Assembly (NCBI GenBank): GCA_973895155.1
Contig: OZ316892.1
Span: 19,716,001-19,780,000 of the forward strand
Direction: 5' to 3'
DNA from: Marsupella aquatica
Taxonomy: Eukaryota; Marchantiophyta
DNA: 64,000 nucleotides
The translations under genes were made by a program, and so were the position numbers. The notes beneath the pieces are model-generated. The model was not told the DNA's origin, did no database searches, and was given only the letters and a program-made list of their open reading frames with translations. The first letter of the stretch is position 1. Every line of letters begins with the position of its first letter. Below are positions 22,793-35,183 of the stretch, one piece after another.

Positions 22793-25300
22793 CTTGGTTC
22801 GTCTGGTGGTTGTGTCTGTATGTGAGCTTTCTCTCCGATAGAGTTGAGTTACCTCTCTAGCCAGAATCTGTTTCGTGCTAGTCAGAAGAATTGCCAATGT
22901 AACGATACACTTTCCCTGTTGAAAGATTTTGTCAGGGATTTCCTGCAAATGTATGTTGTAGTGTTTGGCTAAACAGCTGCAACGTAGTACAGTTGTGAGC
23001 ATAAGGTATACATATCAATCTTTACTTGAGATTCTGAGATGCATGTTCTACATGGCACGATATAAGGTCACAATACCTCAACTGATACGTCCAAAAACTA
23101 AAGAAAATAGAAAAACATCACATACTGAGTGCAGCACGGGGTAGAGAGGACACCTGATGACAAAGCGAAAAACCAACGAACTTAGCTTGATTCTCTTTAG
23201 GTGCCCGTTCTGTCGGTTACTTATAAGACTCTCAACAAACGATAATGTTCCCAACCTTTATATATAGGTTAAAACGAAGCTTTTGTAGTCTTTGGTCAGC
23301 TAGGTATAGATCTTTCTCATAAATGATTAAAGGCATTCAAGCTAGGTTGTTAGTCAGGTGCGTATTCATCAATGGTCATAAGTGAACAGAAAGCCAGTTG
23401 GATCCGGGGATGGATCCTGGGATAGGCAACTCTAGCTTGTATGATAGAAACGGCCAGGGTCCAACCTCTTCAAGGAAATACGTACACCTAACCGGCTGTC
23501 TACTGTGACATCGTCCCTCAGTCTTAATTAGTTGTTACTGGACAGTCTATAGTCTTGTTACTGGACAGTCTGTGTTAATTAAGGCATTCTGGCTTTTACC
23601 TTCTGGTGAAGCACAAGCTCAGAACAAATTAGTTTGTCACGGCTAAGTAGTCCTAACCACTTTTCTCCAGAAGGAGATAATTATAAGCTATATATAATGT
23701 GCATACTGGCATGTTTGAAGTTGAAAAAATGAGGAAGAAACTTGATCAAAACCAAATTAAATGGCTTATTTTTTACAAGTGTCCACAAACAAACCAGCCA
23801 GCATCATGAGATTTTTGTTAGATTTCTAAAAATATTCTTATAAAAATTATAGAAGTCTTTTTTAATCTTATGGGGCAGAAAACAAAACCAAACTTAATAT
23901 ACGACTCAAAAAACTCAAAAAATGGGAAACCCAAGCGTTTAAAACTTTCTCTTTCATTACAGTCTCTAGGCCCCCACTCTTAGGTAATAATTGTTCTACA
24001 TGAGAATGATTCATTTAAGTGGTGGACCTTGTCACGCAGCACCCATGCCTGAGTGCCCCTGGTGCCCGAACGCCTCCACAAAATACCTTGAGCAAGCAAC
24101 TTGATACCCCTTGCACAGCCTCCGGCCCCTCCCGTACGAAGCCGCACTTGCTCTCTGACACAATCGTTACTCAATGGTCCTCATTGTCTGCACTGCACAA
24201 GCAACCAAGCGTCTTGGTAAGTAACCCCTTAGGATCTAGATCCCAAGTCTAACATCCTAACTCAAGCTCAACAGACATTGGTAAGTAAGTCAGCGATAGG
24301 TCCTCCCGATGCCATAAGCCAAAACCAGAACCGACACCCACTGTCCGTCTTGAACAACTTCTTCCTTGGGCGCAGCCCGCCGGGTTCCCCCTCATACCTA
24401 TCCATCACCAACTGACCGCCCTGCCCCCAGACATGCTCATGTCCCAAGTAACTTGTCCTAAAGCTTGTCCCAACACGTCGGGACCATAATGGCCCCGACT
24501 ATAGCAACCAACTCCCAGTTCTCGCCCAACTGATGATCTAGGGCCAAATTCTCTTGGAACTTAACCTTCATGCCTACTTGGCCTTGCCTCCCCAATGCAA
24601 GCTCCTTTGAGAGATTGAATGCGGCTTGGTTATTGTTTCGGCATGATTTGGCAAGCGGGCGAGATAGCCCCCCATAAACCCCTAGAACCTATGGCACCCA
24701 CAGACCCAAATGATCTTAGGAGTATGTAGCTTTTGTTGAGAGATTTCCAATGCACCCAAGAAGTCCCTCAACGAACTTCTCATTGGGAAATTATCGCCGT
24801 TTTTGTTTGACTTTTTCCTTTTAATTAGTGTCGCGACCGCCGCGGCTCACGATTTTGGTTCGCCCTTAGCGATTTCACTCCCCTCATATATGCTTCTGGA
24901 GACCTGCCACCCCCGGACCAGCTTTGGTCCCCAAATTTTGGCCCCCAACCTGGGCCCCAACCCGCATGTATGGGCGCACCACCAACTGGCAATGCCCATA
25001 ACTTTCTAGTTAGACGTCCGCAAGTGGAGTGCCTTAGCCCATTGGGATCAAACCGACCCAGTCCTTATGCCTAGGCCCTCAAATCCCATTGTCGCTTGGG
25101 GCCCCCGATCGGCCAAACCCGGATTGGGCCACAACTTCCGTGCCCATGGAGTTAACTCCATTAGCCTTGGGCTCAAGAGGAGCTCTCACTCAAGCCCTCA
25201 AAATTCAAAGTCCATTTGGGGGTCTAGACGGTCGACCTTGAGCCCGACTAGCCCTCTGCTAGTCTAAATCCTTAGTGTGTGTTACTAGCTTAGTGCCTTG

Positions 25301-26451
25301 AACACAGTGACGGACCAAACAAGAAGTGTGACCACCCTTCTCGTTTTGCCCGATCGCAAAATTGCGGCTAAGTAAAGAAATCTCCGATACAAAATGCCCA
25401 TGAGTGAGAATATCGGTTTTTTTTAGTCTTGAAAGTGAAGAGCGATACGCGGATCGCTCTTTGCATTGCGCAACCAAACAGTTTAAAAAAATCCACTTGA
25501 GAGGGTAAACTGCATAAACTGCGCGGTTGACTACGAAACTTAACCCATGGTTAATGTGATCCTGGAGGACGATAAATACCGGTATTGTTATGTTTATTGG
25601 ATTGGCATTCAAGGTTGTCGGGAGAAAAAGCTATACCGGTATCGCGGTCTGTATTGGAGTGGTGTTTACAGGTGGTCAAGGAGGAAGAGAGATACCGGTA
25701 TTGCGGTCTGTATTGGAGTGATGTTTACAGGTGGTCAAGGAGGAAGAGCGATACCAGTATTGCGGTCTGTATTGGAGTGGTGTTTATAGGTGGTCAAGGA
25801 GGAAGAGCGATACCAATATCGCGGACTGTATTTGAGTGAGGATTACAGGTGAACCGGGAGGAAGAGCGACACCGGTTTGCTAGAGGAAGGACTAAGAAAT
25901 GAGTCCGGAACAATTACAAATGGACATTGCCATTTGTATTCTTGTTTCAACATTGACAATGGAATTTTGCAAACTACGTGGTGAACTGCGAGGTAACTTC
26001 AGCTGACTGTGTGGTGAAATTTGATGTAAAAAAATATTAGAATGTGGTAAATATTTCAAAACCTCCGGTTTATGAAAGAAACGGCAAACAAATTTGAATG
26101 GAATTCGAGGAGCAATACCGGTATCGGAATAGTTTTGTTTTCTTGATCTGTTTTCCTTGTAACCAAAAGTTCTATTTTCAAAATCTAACCAAAATGGAAA
26201 TATTTCTGGGTTCTATCATTTGTCGCAATGAAAATATTTGAAGTTAGTGAGGATATTGAAATTCACAATTTGGGATGAAGCCATCATTCCTCGCAAAGTT
26301 GGGAACGATACGAATTAGTCGGTTTTGCAAAAATCATTGATTTTGTGAGAAATGTGTCGCGCACATTGTGAAAATTGGCGAAAATCGATCAAAATTGAAA
26401 ACACCCTTCTCCATTAGGCGTCACATCTCTTGTTTGGTCCGTCACCGTGTT
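25301..26451. mobile_element. Nested non-autonomous TIR element, ~1.15 kb
   Basis: The left end reads AACACAGTGACGGACCAAAC and the right end is its inverse with A/G variation (AACACGGTGACGGACC on the other strand). Similarity extends about 30 bp through AAGARGTGTGAC. The interior is non-coding and includes a 59-bp minisatellite. It lies inside the 2.6 kb insertion. No transposase is present and I could not define a clean target duplication. Confidence 0.65.
25575..25875. repeat. 59-bp minisatellite, about 5 units
   Basis: Units contain GATACCGGTATTGCGG, CTGTATTGGAGTGGTG and GGTGGTCAAGGAGGAAGAG. The GATACC phrase recurs at 25,634, 25,693, 25,752 and 25,811, a spacing of exactly 59, and more weakly near 25,870. 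The two overlapping plus-strand frames here translate the repeat and are not genes. Confidence 0.9.
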
Positions 26452-27240
26452 ACTTGCCTTCGCCAGTGCCACACCTTATTGCCCACAAGTCTCCCAATGC
26501 TAAGTCCTCCCTAGATGGTCTATCCGGGCCTCGACCATAAGGGAGCTTGACGTCGGAGTCAGTGACGCCGGAGCTAAGTGTTAAGGTAATCGAGTTTTGC
26601 GACTATTTACAACTAAGCAACCTGCATCTTCTATTGTAAGTATGACATATAAGTAACGGGATAAGTAATATACTCTATTGAGTAATCAGTTTGTGTTAGA
26701 TTTTACAAAGGGGGCCCCAATAGGTAATGACACACATCATCATATTAGTGGGTCAGGTACATGTGTCAACATGTAATGCATACATATGACACATACTATA
26801 TCCACCTTTATATATGGAGTATTTGAACTTCAGTAATTATGGGTCTGTGGGTTTAGTTCAGGGTCCGGCTTTACCATAGGGTTTATTGGGAGGTTTGGGG
26901 TTTGAGCCATTGGGACTTTGCAAGTGGAAATACAATGGGGCCAAACTTTGGCCACTTGATCCAAGGGAGAGCACGTCTAGGCCCTACATTGATTGATCCA
27001 TGGCCTGCAAGCAGGTGGTCTTCACCCTCAGGTGTGTTGCAAGGTGTTTTGGTTTGGGTTGAAGTCAGTTGTTGACCCAAAACCCCACCCAAACCGCTAG
27101 CTCGCGTTTTGCCCCCTCGTTTGGCTTCTGGTATTTTTGGTGTTGGCTCTTTGTCTGTCTTGCTTGGTCCTTGGGGTTCAACATTTCTCTCGCTATGGTG
27201 CACGTTCCAATGAAACATAATTAGACTAGCTCAATACCCG

Positions 27241-27490
27241 TGCTTTGCACAAAAGATGTTGTGTCGGCCAAGATTTGGTTGAGAAAAAAGATGTTGTGTC
27301 AGCCAAGTTAGAGGTCGTTCTCAAACAAGATGTCATGTCGGCCAAGTTAGAGAAAATGTTGCGTTCAGGCCTAGAAGTCTTTGAGAAAAAGATGTTCTGT
27401 TGGCCAAGATGGCATTGAGGAAAAAATGTCATGTCTGCCATGATATTGTTGAGAAATAAGGTGTCATGTTGGCCAAGATGTCATTGAGAA
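27241..27490. repeat. Minisatellite, same family as 6,721-7,970
   Basis: Imperfect units of AAAGATGTTGTGTCGGCCAA and TTGAGAAAAA mark the end of block C and match the start of the minisatellite region in block A. Confidence 0.75.
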
Positions 27491-30400
27491 CATTCTGACT
27501 TGAAATAGTATTTCTTTAGGCATGCATTTCGGGCATTACTTAGCATTTTTGTTACCAAGAGCAAGAAAACTATGTACTTGGGGATAGAAATGTGTATGCA
27601 TGAATAGCAAAAATATTGTCCTCATTTCTAGGAAATTTTGAAACTACAAATGCTTCACTCAAAGTCCATGTACTTGGTATGGCATGGACTAGAGGTTTTG
27701 GATATTAAAAAGGAGAACAAAATTTCCGAAGTGAATTTTGTAGTTGATTGAGTTAAACACTCATGTTTTTTTAAGCTCCCAGTAGTGTCATGGTTGGCAT
27801 AAATTTGATAAGTTGCCAATGTTTTATATGCAAGTCCAATTATATCAAAATTAACAAACGAGAATACTCTTTCACCGAGGCTGGCCGGGACTAATACAAA
27901 TCATGTTAGCCAGATAACTTTGGAGATTTCTAATTGAAATCTCTGACTAAGAGCTTTTCCACACCTGCTCACATTGCTTCTCGCAGGGGATACTGATCTC
28001 GTTCTGGGGAGGAACAAAATCATCCATTGCATTGTGCCTCGTCAACACCAAAGTCAACCTCGCCAATGAAATTAACACGAGTTCAATAGCATCTCACAAT
28101 TTCTATCCATCATCAAAGTAGAAATCAGGGTTCTTTTGATTTGGCCGGGGCTTTCACTCCATAGACAGCAGTCGCAAATTACTGCCTCCATCGGCAACTA
28201 ACTTATTCATTGGCACTTGTTGACTGGAAATCTTCATTTCTCTAGTGTTTTTCTTCGCATGACTTAATATTCCAAAGAAAGCAAGAAGATTAAAGTCACT
28301 GGCTGTATTGCTGGGAAAAGACACACGTCCCTTCTTAGGATAGCCCGCCTGATGAGGCCAACGCGAGATGACAAAAGTAGCCCAAGGTTAAGGAATTTAG
28401 AACACTCTAAAGAGGCTATTACTGATTTGGAATAATTCCTTGTGTGCCGTTTCCAGTTGTGATATGCCGCGTCTGTTGCTCTCACTGTTGCTTCAGTGAA
28501 TTGAATCAACCTTTGCCAGTCTGCGTTGCCTCTGCACATAAAGTCATACAGTTGTTTGGAACTCTGCACATAAAGTCATACAGCTGTTTGGAACAGCTTG
28601 TTGCAGTCTAGCCATCTCAAACACATTAGTATTGGAACTAGTCAGAAGCTTTGTTCGGTCTTTTGCATCCACAAAGACCTCCACAAGAATACTATGCCCT
28701 GCATGCGCATCAGATATTGAATACACAAAACATCAAGGATTTGTAGTAATTCGCGTTTGAAAAGAACATGAAAATAGAGGACACTTTCGAACAAGGGGAT
28801 ATCAGCGTGATTTCAAGCACGCAATCTGCTCTCAAAAAGAATAGCGACGACTTGGATTCAGAAACAGAGTTTTTCTACAGTGGAATATGAATGGGGATGG
28901 AATCAGCCAAACATTTCCCACATCGATCCATTGTTGTTTTGCACCCTAATTAGCCAACTGCCGCAACCTGGTGGTGTGTGAGATTGTTCGCAGTGGTGTA
29001 CTTCGTGCAAGGGTCTGCTACTTATGGACTGGATCTTGTCCGGGCTGGAGTTCTCCAGGCAGGTAATAAGAGTGAAAATTTGTGTTCTAGCCAGCCGTGT
29101 CCATGCCCTTCAATCCACAATTGGAGCCATGCATGATTTCATCCTTGTCAAGAAGTGTTCAAAGTTAGATTGCTTGTCCATCCACAATAATGTAGACACT
29201 TCAGTTCACTCTTTTAGCACTGACAGCCACAACAATTCATTGAAGGTGAGAGCAGACCAGTGGTGGAGGGTAGTGAATTACAACTTTCACTGAAAGTTGT
29301 TTGATATTGGGCACCCGTGATCAGAGCAGTGCAAATCCTGATAATGGTATCTTCATATTTTCTTTTGTGGTGATTGATGATTTCAAAAGCCACTATAAGC
29401 TAAGCTTATCGGTTACGTTGGCACCATAATGTAGCAGACTTGGATGCAGAGTATTGATGAGGAACTGCAGCGGTCCCACAGCTCCAAGTGAAATTGTAAA
29501 ACGATGACAAACAGACTGGCCAAGAATTCTGCGAGTACGTGAAGTGTAGGAGAAAATGGCCATCAGCAGACTGAGTCACCCACTCGCAGAACGACAAAGC
29601 AATCCTCCAACAACGCTGATGCTGTCTGCTCAAGTAGTCTCCAACTTTCATCGGGAGAATAGAGGCTGACCGGAGCAAAACAATGCCTAGTCAAACATCT
29701 CAAACATGATAGTATTGGACCGTCAGGAGCTTTGATTGGTCTTTTGCATCCTCAAGACCTTCCATATGAAATTGAAACACGCAGCAAATCAAAAGGGTTG
29801 TTTCCAAGTAGAACCTGGGTGGTAGGAATTCACGCATGAAAACAACACCAAAACAGAGGACACTTTCACACAAGTGTACATCAGCCTGGTTGCAAGGATG
29901 CAATCTCTAAACTTTTGCTGTCAATAAACAGGATCTGCACTGAATGAATTAGTACAATGAAATAGGACAGGGGTGAAATCAGCCAAACATCAGGAATGGC
30001 TTGGTCTTGCTTTTATCAATTCCCAGGTTTATTTGCGATGGTGTGGTCCACGACTGTCCAAACTCTCATCTGTACTTCATTTCAAGTTTCTACTTTCAAT
30101 GACAAGACTTTGTCTCCTCTTGCCCAATGTAATTAACTCCCCTAATCTTGCTCTGGCTTAGACTCTAGAGGACTCTCCAATCTTTATAAATTGACTGTTT
30201 GGAAATCCTGGAGAAATGGACGGAAAGTACATTCTGGACGAGAGTTTCGCCCACATTAACATTCAGATGTGAGGGAAACTAATCAAAATTTACCGCCTGC
30301 CACTTCATTCTTCATGGCTACGTATGAGATGGAATTTGATTGGCATTCATACATACCTGTGTACATTCAAGATTCGGTTGAGACCCAGGCATGCAAGTTG

Positions 30401-31803
30401 ACGATTCTCCTAAGCTTCATAAGAATTAAGAGCAGCAGCGTCACCAGGCACCAGCTGTGCTTCGCAATTGCAGCATAATTGTGTTCACGAAAGGACGTCA
30501 TAGGACAAATCAAGGACAGCATCGCTATGCTTAAGCTGTGCTTAGCAACTGCAACACAAGCATATCCACAAAATGTAAATCATCGGAGTTTGTGGCTGTG
30601 TGCAATCGTGGCAGACATTTATGAAAGATTGTAAGTAATTCAAAGGATTGAAGAACAGAATTTCTTTGAGAATGTTGAGCAAGTCTACTGTGTGCTCTTT
30701 GCAGCAGAATCAAGCCTGCTGTAGGCATTCCACCGTCAGCCTCGTGTATGGGTGAGAGAGTCCACAAGAGGACTGTCTTGGACGTTCACGAAGCCTGTGC
30801 TCTGACGTCGATCATGCTGACCAAAGCAGACATCATTGCCGCTACGCCCCAGAGGTCATCCGCCGCATATGAGTAATCTGTCCCCTTCCCATTCGTTCCT
30901 TCGATTTGATTTCTTCTGGTCCTTCGGTGTACCTTTTTCTCCAGATTTGCTGTTGTCATTTCTTTTTTTTTGCCCTGAAACCGAAAGTTGACCCATTCAA
31001 CAGAGGATAGACGATAAGTGAGGAGCATGCACCACTATAGGGTAGCCCACAAGGGGGTCATACCCAGGACGAGGGAGAGAGGCCGTGTTTTTTTTAGTGG
31101 CAAAAATTGGCTAAATTCCACCTCCCCAAAAATACTTGGCCACTTTTAACTGAAATTCGCTACTATTTTGCTGGCTCATTAGCCAATGTTTCACCTAATC
31201 CCAGGCCTTATCCAGAATCTAACGGGAGACCTTAAATCTAGGGAGATCTGACTGTTTGGAAAATAATTGAATAAGGATCTTTGGAGCATCTCTCCCTCAC
31301 ACACTTTACATTCCTCACTCTGGCTAAAAAGTGAAATCCTTAAAAAAAAAGGGCTGGAGAGAGGGTTGGACCAGAGCCCAAAGTGGACCAGCCAGGGCTG
31401 AGGAGAAACCAAATGAATACACACCCACACACGCTAGGGCTCGGTTCTAGGCTCGGGCCAACTGACCACGGCAAGTTGGTTTGCGGCTCTCATTTCGTGA
31501 GGTCAGTCAGTCAGTGTGCTCTGGTCTTCGTGGGCCCACACAATCGTTCAAGATGGTCATGGAGGTTGCCACAAGTCAGCGCCTAAGAGGGAATAATATA
31601 GGTCCTGACGATGTCTTCTCTGGCCCCAGCGCAACCTGCCGAGAGATCGTTTCACCTGATTGACTGATTATGGATATTGTTTTCAAGCCAAGCGACTAGT
31701 GATGGAGATCACATTCAATCGACAAAATTGCAGTTAGTGAGAGATCATCTCACATCAATTGCCAATAAGTTGTTGGTTTGCCATCTGACCGTCTTTGTTG
31801 TTG
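27491..31803. other. No confident gene; contains an old duplication
   Basis: I recognise no protein or RNA gene. The segment 28,600-28,960 resembles 29,690-30,000 (shared phrases CATCTCAAACA, TAGTATTGGA, GGTCTTTTGCATCC, GAGGACACTTTC and AATCAGCCAAACAT), which suggests an old tandem duplication about 1.1 kb apart. At 28,531-28,594 a 32 bp unit (TCTGCACATAAAGTCATACA and following) is directly repeated. The 3' end is the upstream region of the lactone oxidase gene. Confidence 0.5.
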
Positions 31804-33795
31804 ATGGCCAGAGCGAGCGCTCCAGCGATGGAGAAGGCCCGCTTCATCTGGCTGCACTTGTCCATCTTTCTTGGTACTGTGTTCGCAGTGAAATGTGTTC
31901 TTACGGACATGACCATCGTGACCTGTCAACCCGTGTGTCCTGGTCAGGACGGGAGCAGCAGCATGGGGACTGCCAGCGAGATCTTCACGGGGAGTGACGA
32001 TTCCCACAACCTCTATGGCGCCGCTGGCACTCGCAAATGCACTTCCACAGAGCATTTAGAACCGGACAGTACTGAGGGAGTGAGCGAAATTTTGCGCAAG
32101 CTCAATAACAAAGCAGGCGGCGGTGTTGACAGACAGCCTCTCAAGGTAAGGGCGTCGCGCCGGGACTTCCACACTCCCAATGGGTTCATGTGTCCGGGTC
32201 AGACATATGACGCAAAATTGGCCAAGGGTCAGAACGACTATCTCAATTCCATCGATTCCTCGACTCATTCTGTCACCCTGCTTCTGCATCGAATGAACTC
32301 CATTGTGGAAGTGGATCACGCGCGCCATCGATTGACAGTCGAGGCAGGCATGACTCTGCAGAACCTCGCGGACGCAGCCCTGAAGAACGGGATGTCGATC
32401 CCTGTGGGAGTCCTCCCCGTCTATGGCAACCTCACAGTAGGCGGCGTGCTCGCCACATCGGCCCATGGAACGGGGGCAGGGGTCGACAGCTCGCTGGGAG
32501 ACATCGTCACCATGCTCAAGTGGGTGAACGCGCAGGGAAAGATCACCACGAGCGATATCACCGATGAGAAGGGGCGCTTAGAAATTCGGGGTCTGCTTGG
32601 GGGAATCGGATTGTTGGGGGTCCTGTGCGAGGTGACTTTCCGATTGCTGCCTGCGGGAGCGTTGGCCCAGGTGGAGATTTGGACCAAGGAAGACTCGACC
32701 ATTGCCGCCGATGTCAAGCACCAATTGCAAGCGCAGACCCCTCACATCCTCTACTTCTGGAGACCTGATTTGGGCTACTACCAAGCTCTTTTCTTCAAAC
32801 CTCTCGAATCCGGCGATGTGCCGGTGCATCCCTACTATCCTCGGGGAAGGGCGGCCATGATGGTGTCGCCCCCCGAAAGCGTTGCGAAACAGTATTGGGA
32901 AAACTTGGCTGCCTTCCAAGCAGATATTGACGATTCCGGTCCGGGTGCGGACTTGGTCAATGCAGCGATTTGTGAAATGTCGGAAGGGTTGAAGTACCTT
33001 CCCGTGTTTATGGATGGGGAGGGCGGAATTGTTTCAAACGCTACCATTCCAACCTCGTACGCGATGATTTCAGGGGAGTGCGAGCCGACTTGCCTGTGGA
33101 GTACACAGTACTTTGGGGCTACCTCGGAGGACTGCGAGTGGGCGATCAGGCTCAGCGATCTGGATGAGTGGATAAAGGATGTGAAGGCGGTCGTCAAGGG
33201 GGAGGAAGAGGAGAGACAGAAGCAGCTGGACAGGAGGTATGGGAAAGGCAAAGTCCGAGCCTGTATGACACCAGGACTCTTCTGGATTCGATTTGGGAAG
33301 CCCAACGACAATCTGCTGGCTGGCAGCACGGGTATGGATGAGCCTGTGGTGTACGCCATGATGTTGTTTTATGCATCGGTTCTGGTTCCCAATGCTCCTC
33401 CGAAGCACGATCACATCACGCAGGTCATCGAGCAGCTGAGTGTCTGCAAGTATGGAGCCAGAGCGCATTATGGTAAGGGCTTTGATCGCCAGTTTACGAA
33501 TGAGCACTGTCCATTGCTTGACAACTTCCCGAAGCAGAATCTCGTTGAGATGAGGAAGCTGCAAGACCAGCATGATCCTTTCAGGGTGTTCGAGTCTGAG
33601 CTGTTGGGTCGAATGCTCGAGAAGCGTGGTCCCATCTATGAAGACAAGTGTTCTCTGACACACAAATGCTACTGTAAAGAGGACTCCCATTGTGCCGACG
33701 GATTCAAGTGTCAGCCATCGGTGGTTTTCCCTGAGTACAACGCCTGTAAAGTGCAGTTTTCATACGAAGAGACCCGAGCGAAAGATGAACTGTGA
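31804..33795 (+). CDS. L-gulonolactone/D-arabinono-lactone oxidase-like FAD enzyme with KDEL, 663 aa
   Basis: This is a single intronless frame. Residues 1-32 look like a signal peptide (hydrophobic FIWLHLSIFLGTVFAV). A PCMH-type FAD-binding domain follows at about 100-290 (RLTVEAGMTLQNLADAAL, GNLTVGGVLATSAHGTGAG, GLLGGIGLLGVLCEVTF). The C-terminal half resembles the D-arabinono-1,4-lactone oxidase domain, with ARAHYGKG near 557 in place of the usual HWxK and DPFRVFES near 595. A short Cys-rich stretch (CSLTHKCYCKEDSHCADGFKC) follows, and the chain ends in KDEL, the ER retrieval signal. By family it oxidises L-gulono- or L-galactono-type lactones to ascorbate precursors or related products using oxygen. 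The ER-lumen location is inferred from the two signals. The ATG at 31804 is chosen because it starts the signal peptide. The substrate is not certain. Confidence 0.9.
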   Translation: MARASAPAMEKARFIWLHLSIFLGTVFAVKCVLTDMTIVTCQPVCPGQDGSSSMGTASEIFTGSDDSHNLYGAAGTRKCTSTEHLEPDSTEGVSEILRKLNNKAGGGVDRQPLKVRASRRDFHTPNGFMCPGQTYDAKLAKGQNDYLNSIDSSTHSVTLLLHRMNSIVEVDHARHRLTVEAGMTLQNLADAALKNGMSIPVGVLPVYGNLTVGGVLATSAHGTGAGVDSSLGDIVTMLKWVNAQGKITTSDITDEKGRLEIRGLLGGIGLLGVLCEVTFRLLPAGALAQVEIWTKEDSTIAADVKHQLQAQTPHILYFWRPDLGYYQALFFKPLESGDVPVHPYYPRGRAAMMVSPPESVAKQYWENLAAFQADIDDSGPGADLVNAAICEMSEGLKYLPVFMDGEGGIVSNATIPTSYAMISGECEPTCLWSTQYFGATSEDCEWAIRLSDLDEWIKDVKAVVKGEEEERQKQLDRRYGKGKVRACMTPGLFWIRFGKPNDNLLAGSTGMDEPVVYAMMLFYASVLVPNAPPKHDHITQVIEQLSVCKYGARAHYGKGFDRQFTNEHCPLLDNFPKQNLVEMRKLQDQHDPFRVFESELLGRMLEKRGPIYEDKCSLTHKCYCKEDSHCADGFKCQPSVVFPEYNACKVQFSYEETRAKDEL

Positions 33796-34870
33796 GCTCG
33801 CTGGTCCCAAATTGAACGAGGAGACACTGGCCATGATTTATTTGGTCTGGCACGATTTCATGTTTTTAACCCCGGCCTACTTCTATCCCATTCAGTACAT
33901 AACATCCTGGTATCGTTGAATGGGTGAATAACAGAGCACTGTTGAACAAGGATTCTTTCATGTGAGAAGGGTGTGTGTTATCGCCAAGAAGCAAATTTCA
34001 TATCATCAACCATGGTGACAAAGTCCTGGCTGCTCTTCTTCTTGCACTAGTTTCTCCTGTGCGCAATGTCTTCAACCACTGAGTAGAAGATTCAATGGAC
34101 AATGTCTTCGACCATTGAGTTCAAGAAGAATCAATTCCTAGTCCTGATGAACAACCTGTAGTCATCTTTTCTCTAGAAAAAACCTGTAGGTGAGAGCAAT
34201 TGACGGGCACTAGTAATTCAACGTTTTCTTACTTTTGTGCCCACACTATTAGCAAGAGGTAATACTGTCACTGGACAAATTCACGCACAAAATATAAATG
34301 AGACAGGGGACCCTGAGAAACATTAACGCAAGTGAAACCTACAATCTCAGGAAGACATCTATGCAAATTAGGATCCAAATATCTATTATATATATACACC
34401 CCTTGGCCATGGGCTAAAGAATGGCTAGAAAAGTTGGGACTCATAATCAGTGTGCCAAATGCCGTGATGGAGATATCCCAAACATATATGTGTACATATA
34501 TTGATGGAGATATCTCAAACATATGTATGTATGTCAGTGGAAAATGTTGGGTTGTGGAATGGATGCAGTTTGCATCAAAACATAGATTTTTGCTCACAGC
34601 TAATAAAATTAAAAGGGGAAACTTTCACCACAATACTTTTTGTTTTGTTTTTGTGGTGCTTGCTGTAGTGTCAGGCTCTATGGTGTGGATGCCAAAAATC
34701 CAGTTCATTCTGTTTCATTTTCAATCCTAGTTTTTTGCAATGCTTCTGGTCTACTCTTTTTATTAGGTCTTGATTTCTTTGCTATGATTTTTTTAGCGGG
34801 TTCATGAGGGGATATTGCCATAGATGGTTATTTAGGTGTTGTCGCACAGTCATTCACGTTGATCCATAGT
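33796..34870. other. Downstream flank of the oxidase gene, nothing further seen
   Basis: This is the 3' side of the oxidase gene followed by AT-rich sequence. A 44 bp phrase around TGATGGAGATATCYCAAACA is directly repeated near 34,465-34,530. No gene is seen up to the copia insertion. Confidence 0.5.
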
Positions 34871-34875
34871 CTTGA

Positions 34876-35169
34876 TGTTAGGAATTGACTCGAGTTCCCG
34901 ACTTAGTTTATTTTGGCCTTACTAGGGTTAGTTAACCCTAGATTACATTAGGATAAGATCCGCTTTGTTTAGGCCCACTCATCTTGGCCCCCTTGGGGGG
35001 TATAGGCTGGAGGGAGACCACTTTCTCCCTCATTCTTCACATGTACTCTCATTTGCTATTGAGCCTTCAGGAGTTTCTCCACTCGGGGTGTCTCGTCGGT
35101 GTAGCGTCTGATTGAGTGTCTCTCATGTTTCCGCATTGCTGTCTAGTCCGGAGCTGACGGTTTCTTACA
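34876..35169 (+). repeat. 5' LTR, 294 bp
   Basis: It starts TGTTAGGAATTGACTCGAG and ends GACGGTTTCTTACA, with the usual TG...CA termini. By eye every base matches the 3' LTR. The inner part TAGGGTTAGTTAACCCTA is palindromic and could be a promoter element. Confidence 0.97.
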
Positions 35170-35171
35170 AG

Positions 35172-35183
35172 TGGTATCAGAGC
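35172..35183 (+). promoter_or_regulatory. Primer-binding site (initiator Met tRNA)
   Basis: TGGTATCAGAGC lies two bases after the 5' LTR. It is the standard plant copia primer site, complementary to the 3' end of initiator methionine tRNA, and is used to start minus-strand DNA synthesis. Confidence 0.95.

Larger units (their letters stand above)
24017..26600. mobile_element. 2.6-kb insertion in block C, class unknown
   Basis: Block A is continuous where C has this more GC-rich insert. The five bases ATTTA stand on both sides, as expected for a target-site duplication. The insert starts AGTGGTGGACC and ends TTTTGCGACT, so only AGT is shared as inverted ends. I see no transposase, reverse transcriptase or LTR. 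Its second half contains a nested TIR element (25,301-26,451). Short open frames in it have no domain. Confidence 0.5.
20346..27480. repeat. Segmental duplication, copy C (SKP1-like copy C)
   Basis: This block matches A from about 2,400 to 7,330 and is interrupted at 24,017-26,600 by an insertion absent from A. The pieces are 20,346-24,016 and 26,601-27,480. It carries the third SKP1-like gene. Between 20,346 and 22,113 and between 22,793 and 24,016 I see no other gene. Confidence 0.75.

Noticed and set aside
25547-25839. Two overlapping plus-strand frames with repeated RYRYCGLYWS-type units
   Set aside because: They exist only because the 59-bp minisatellite unit lacks stops in those frames.
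32056-33690. Several long minus-strand open frames (up to 206 codons) inside the oxidase gene
   Set aside because: They are antisense shadows of the strongly supported plus-strand oxidase frame and show no domain.
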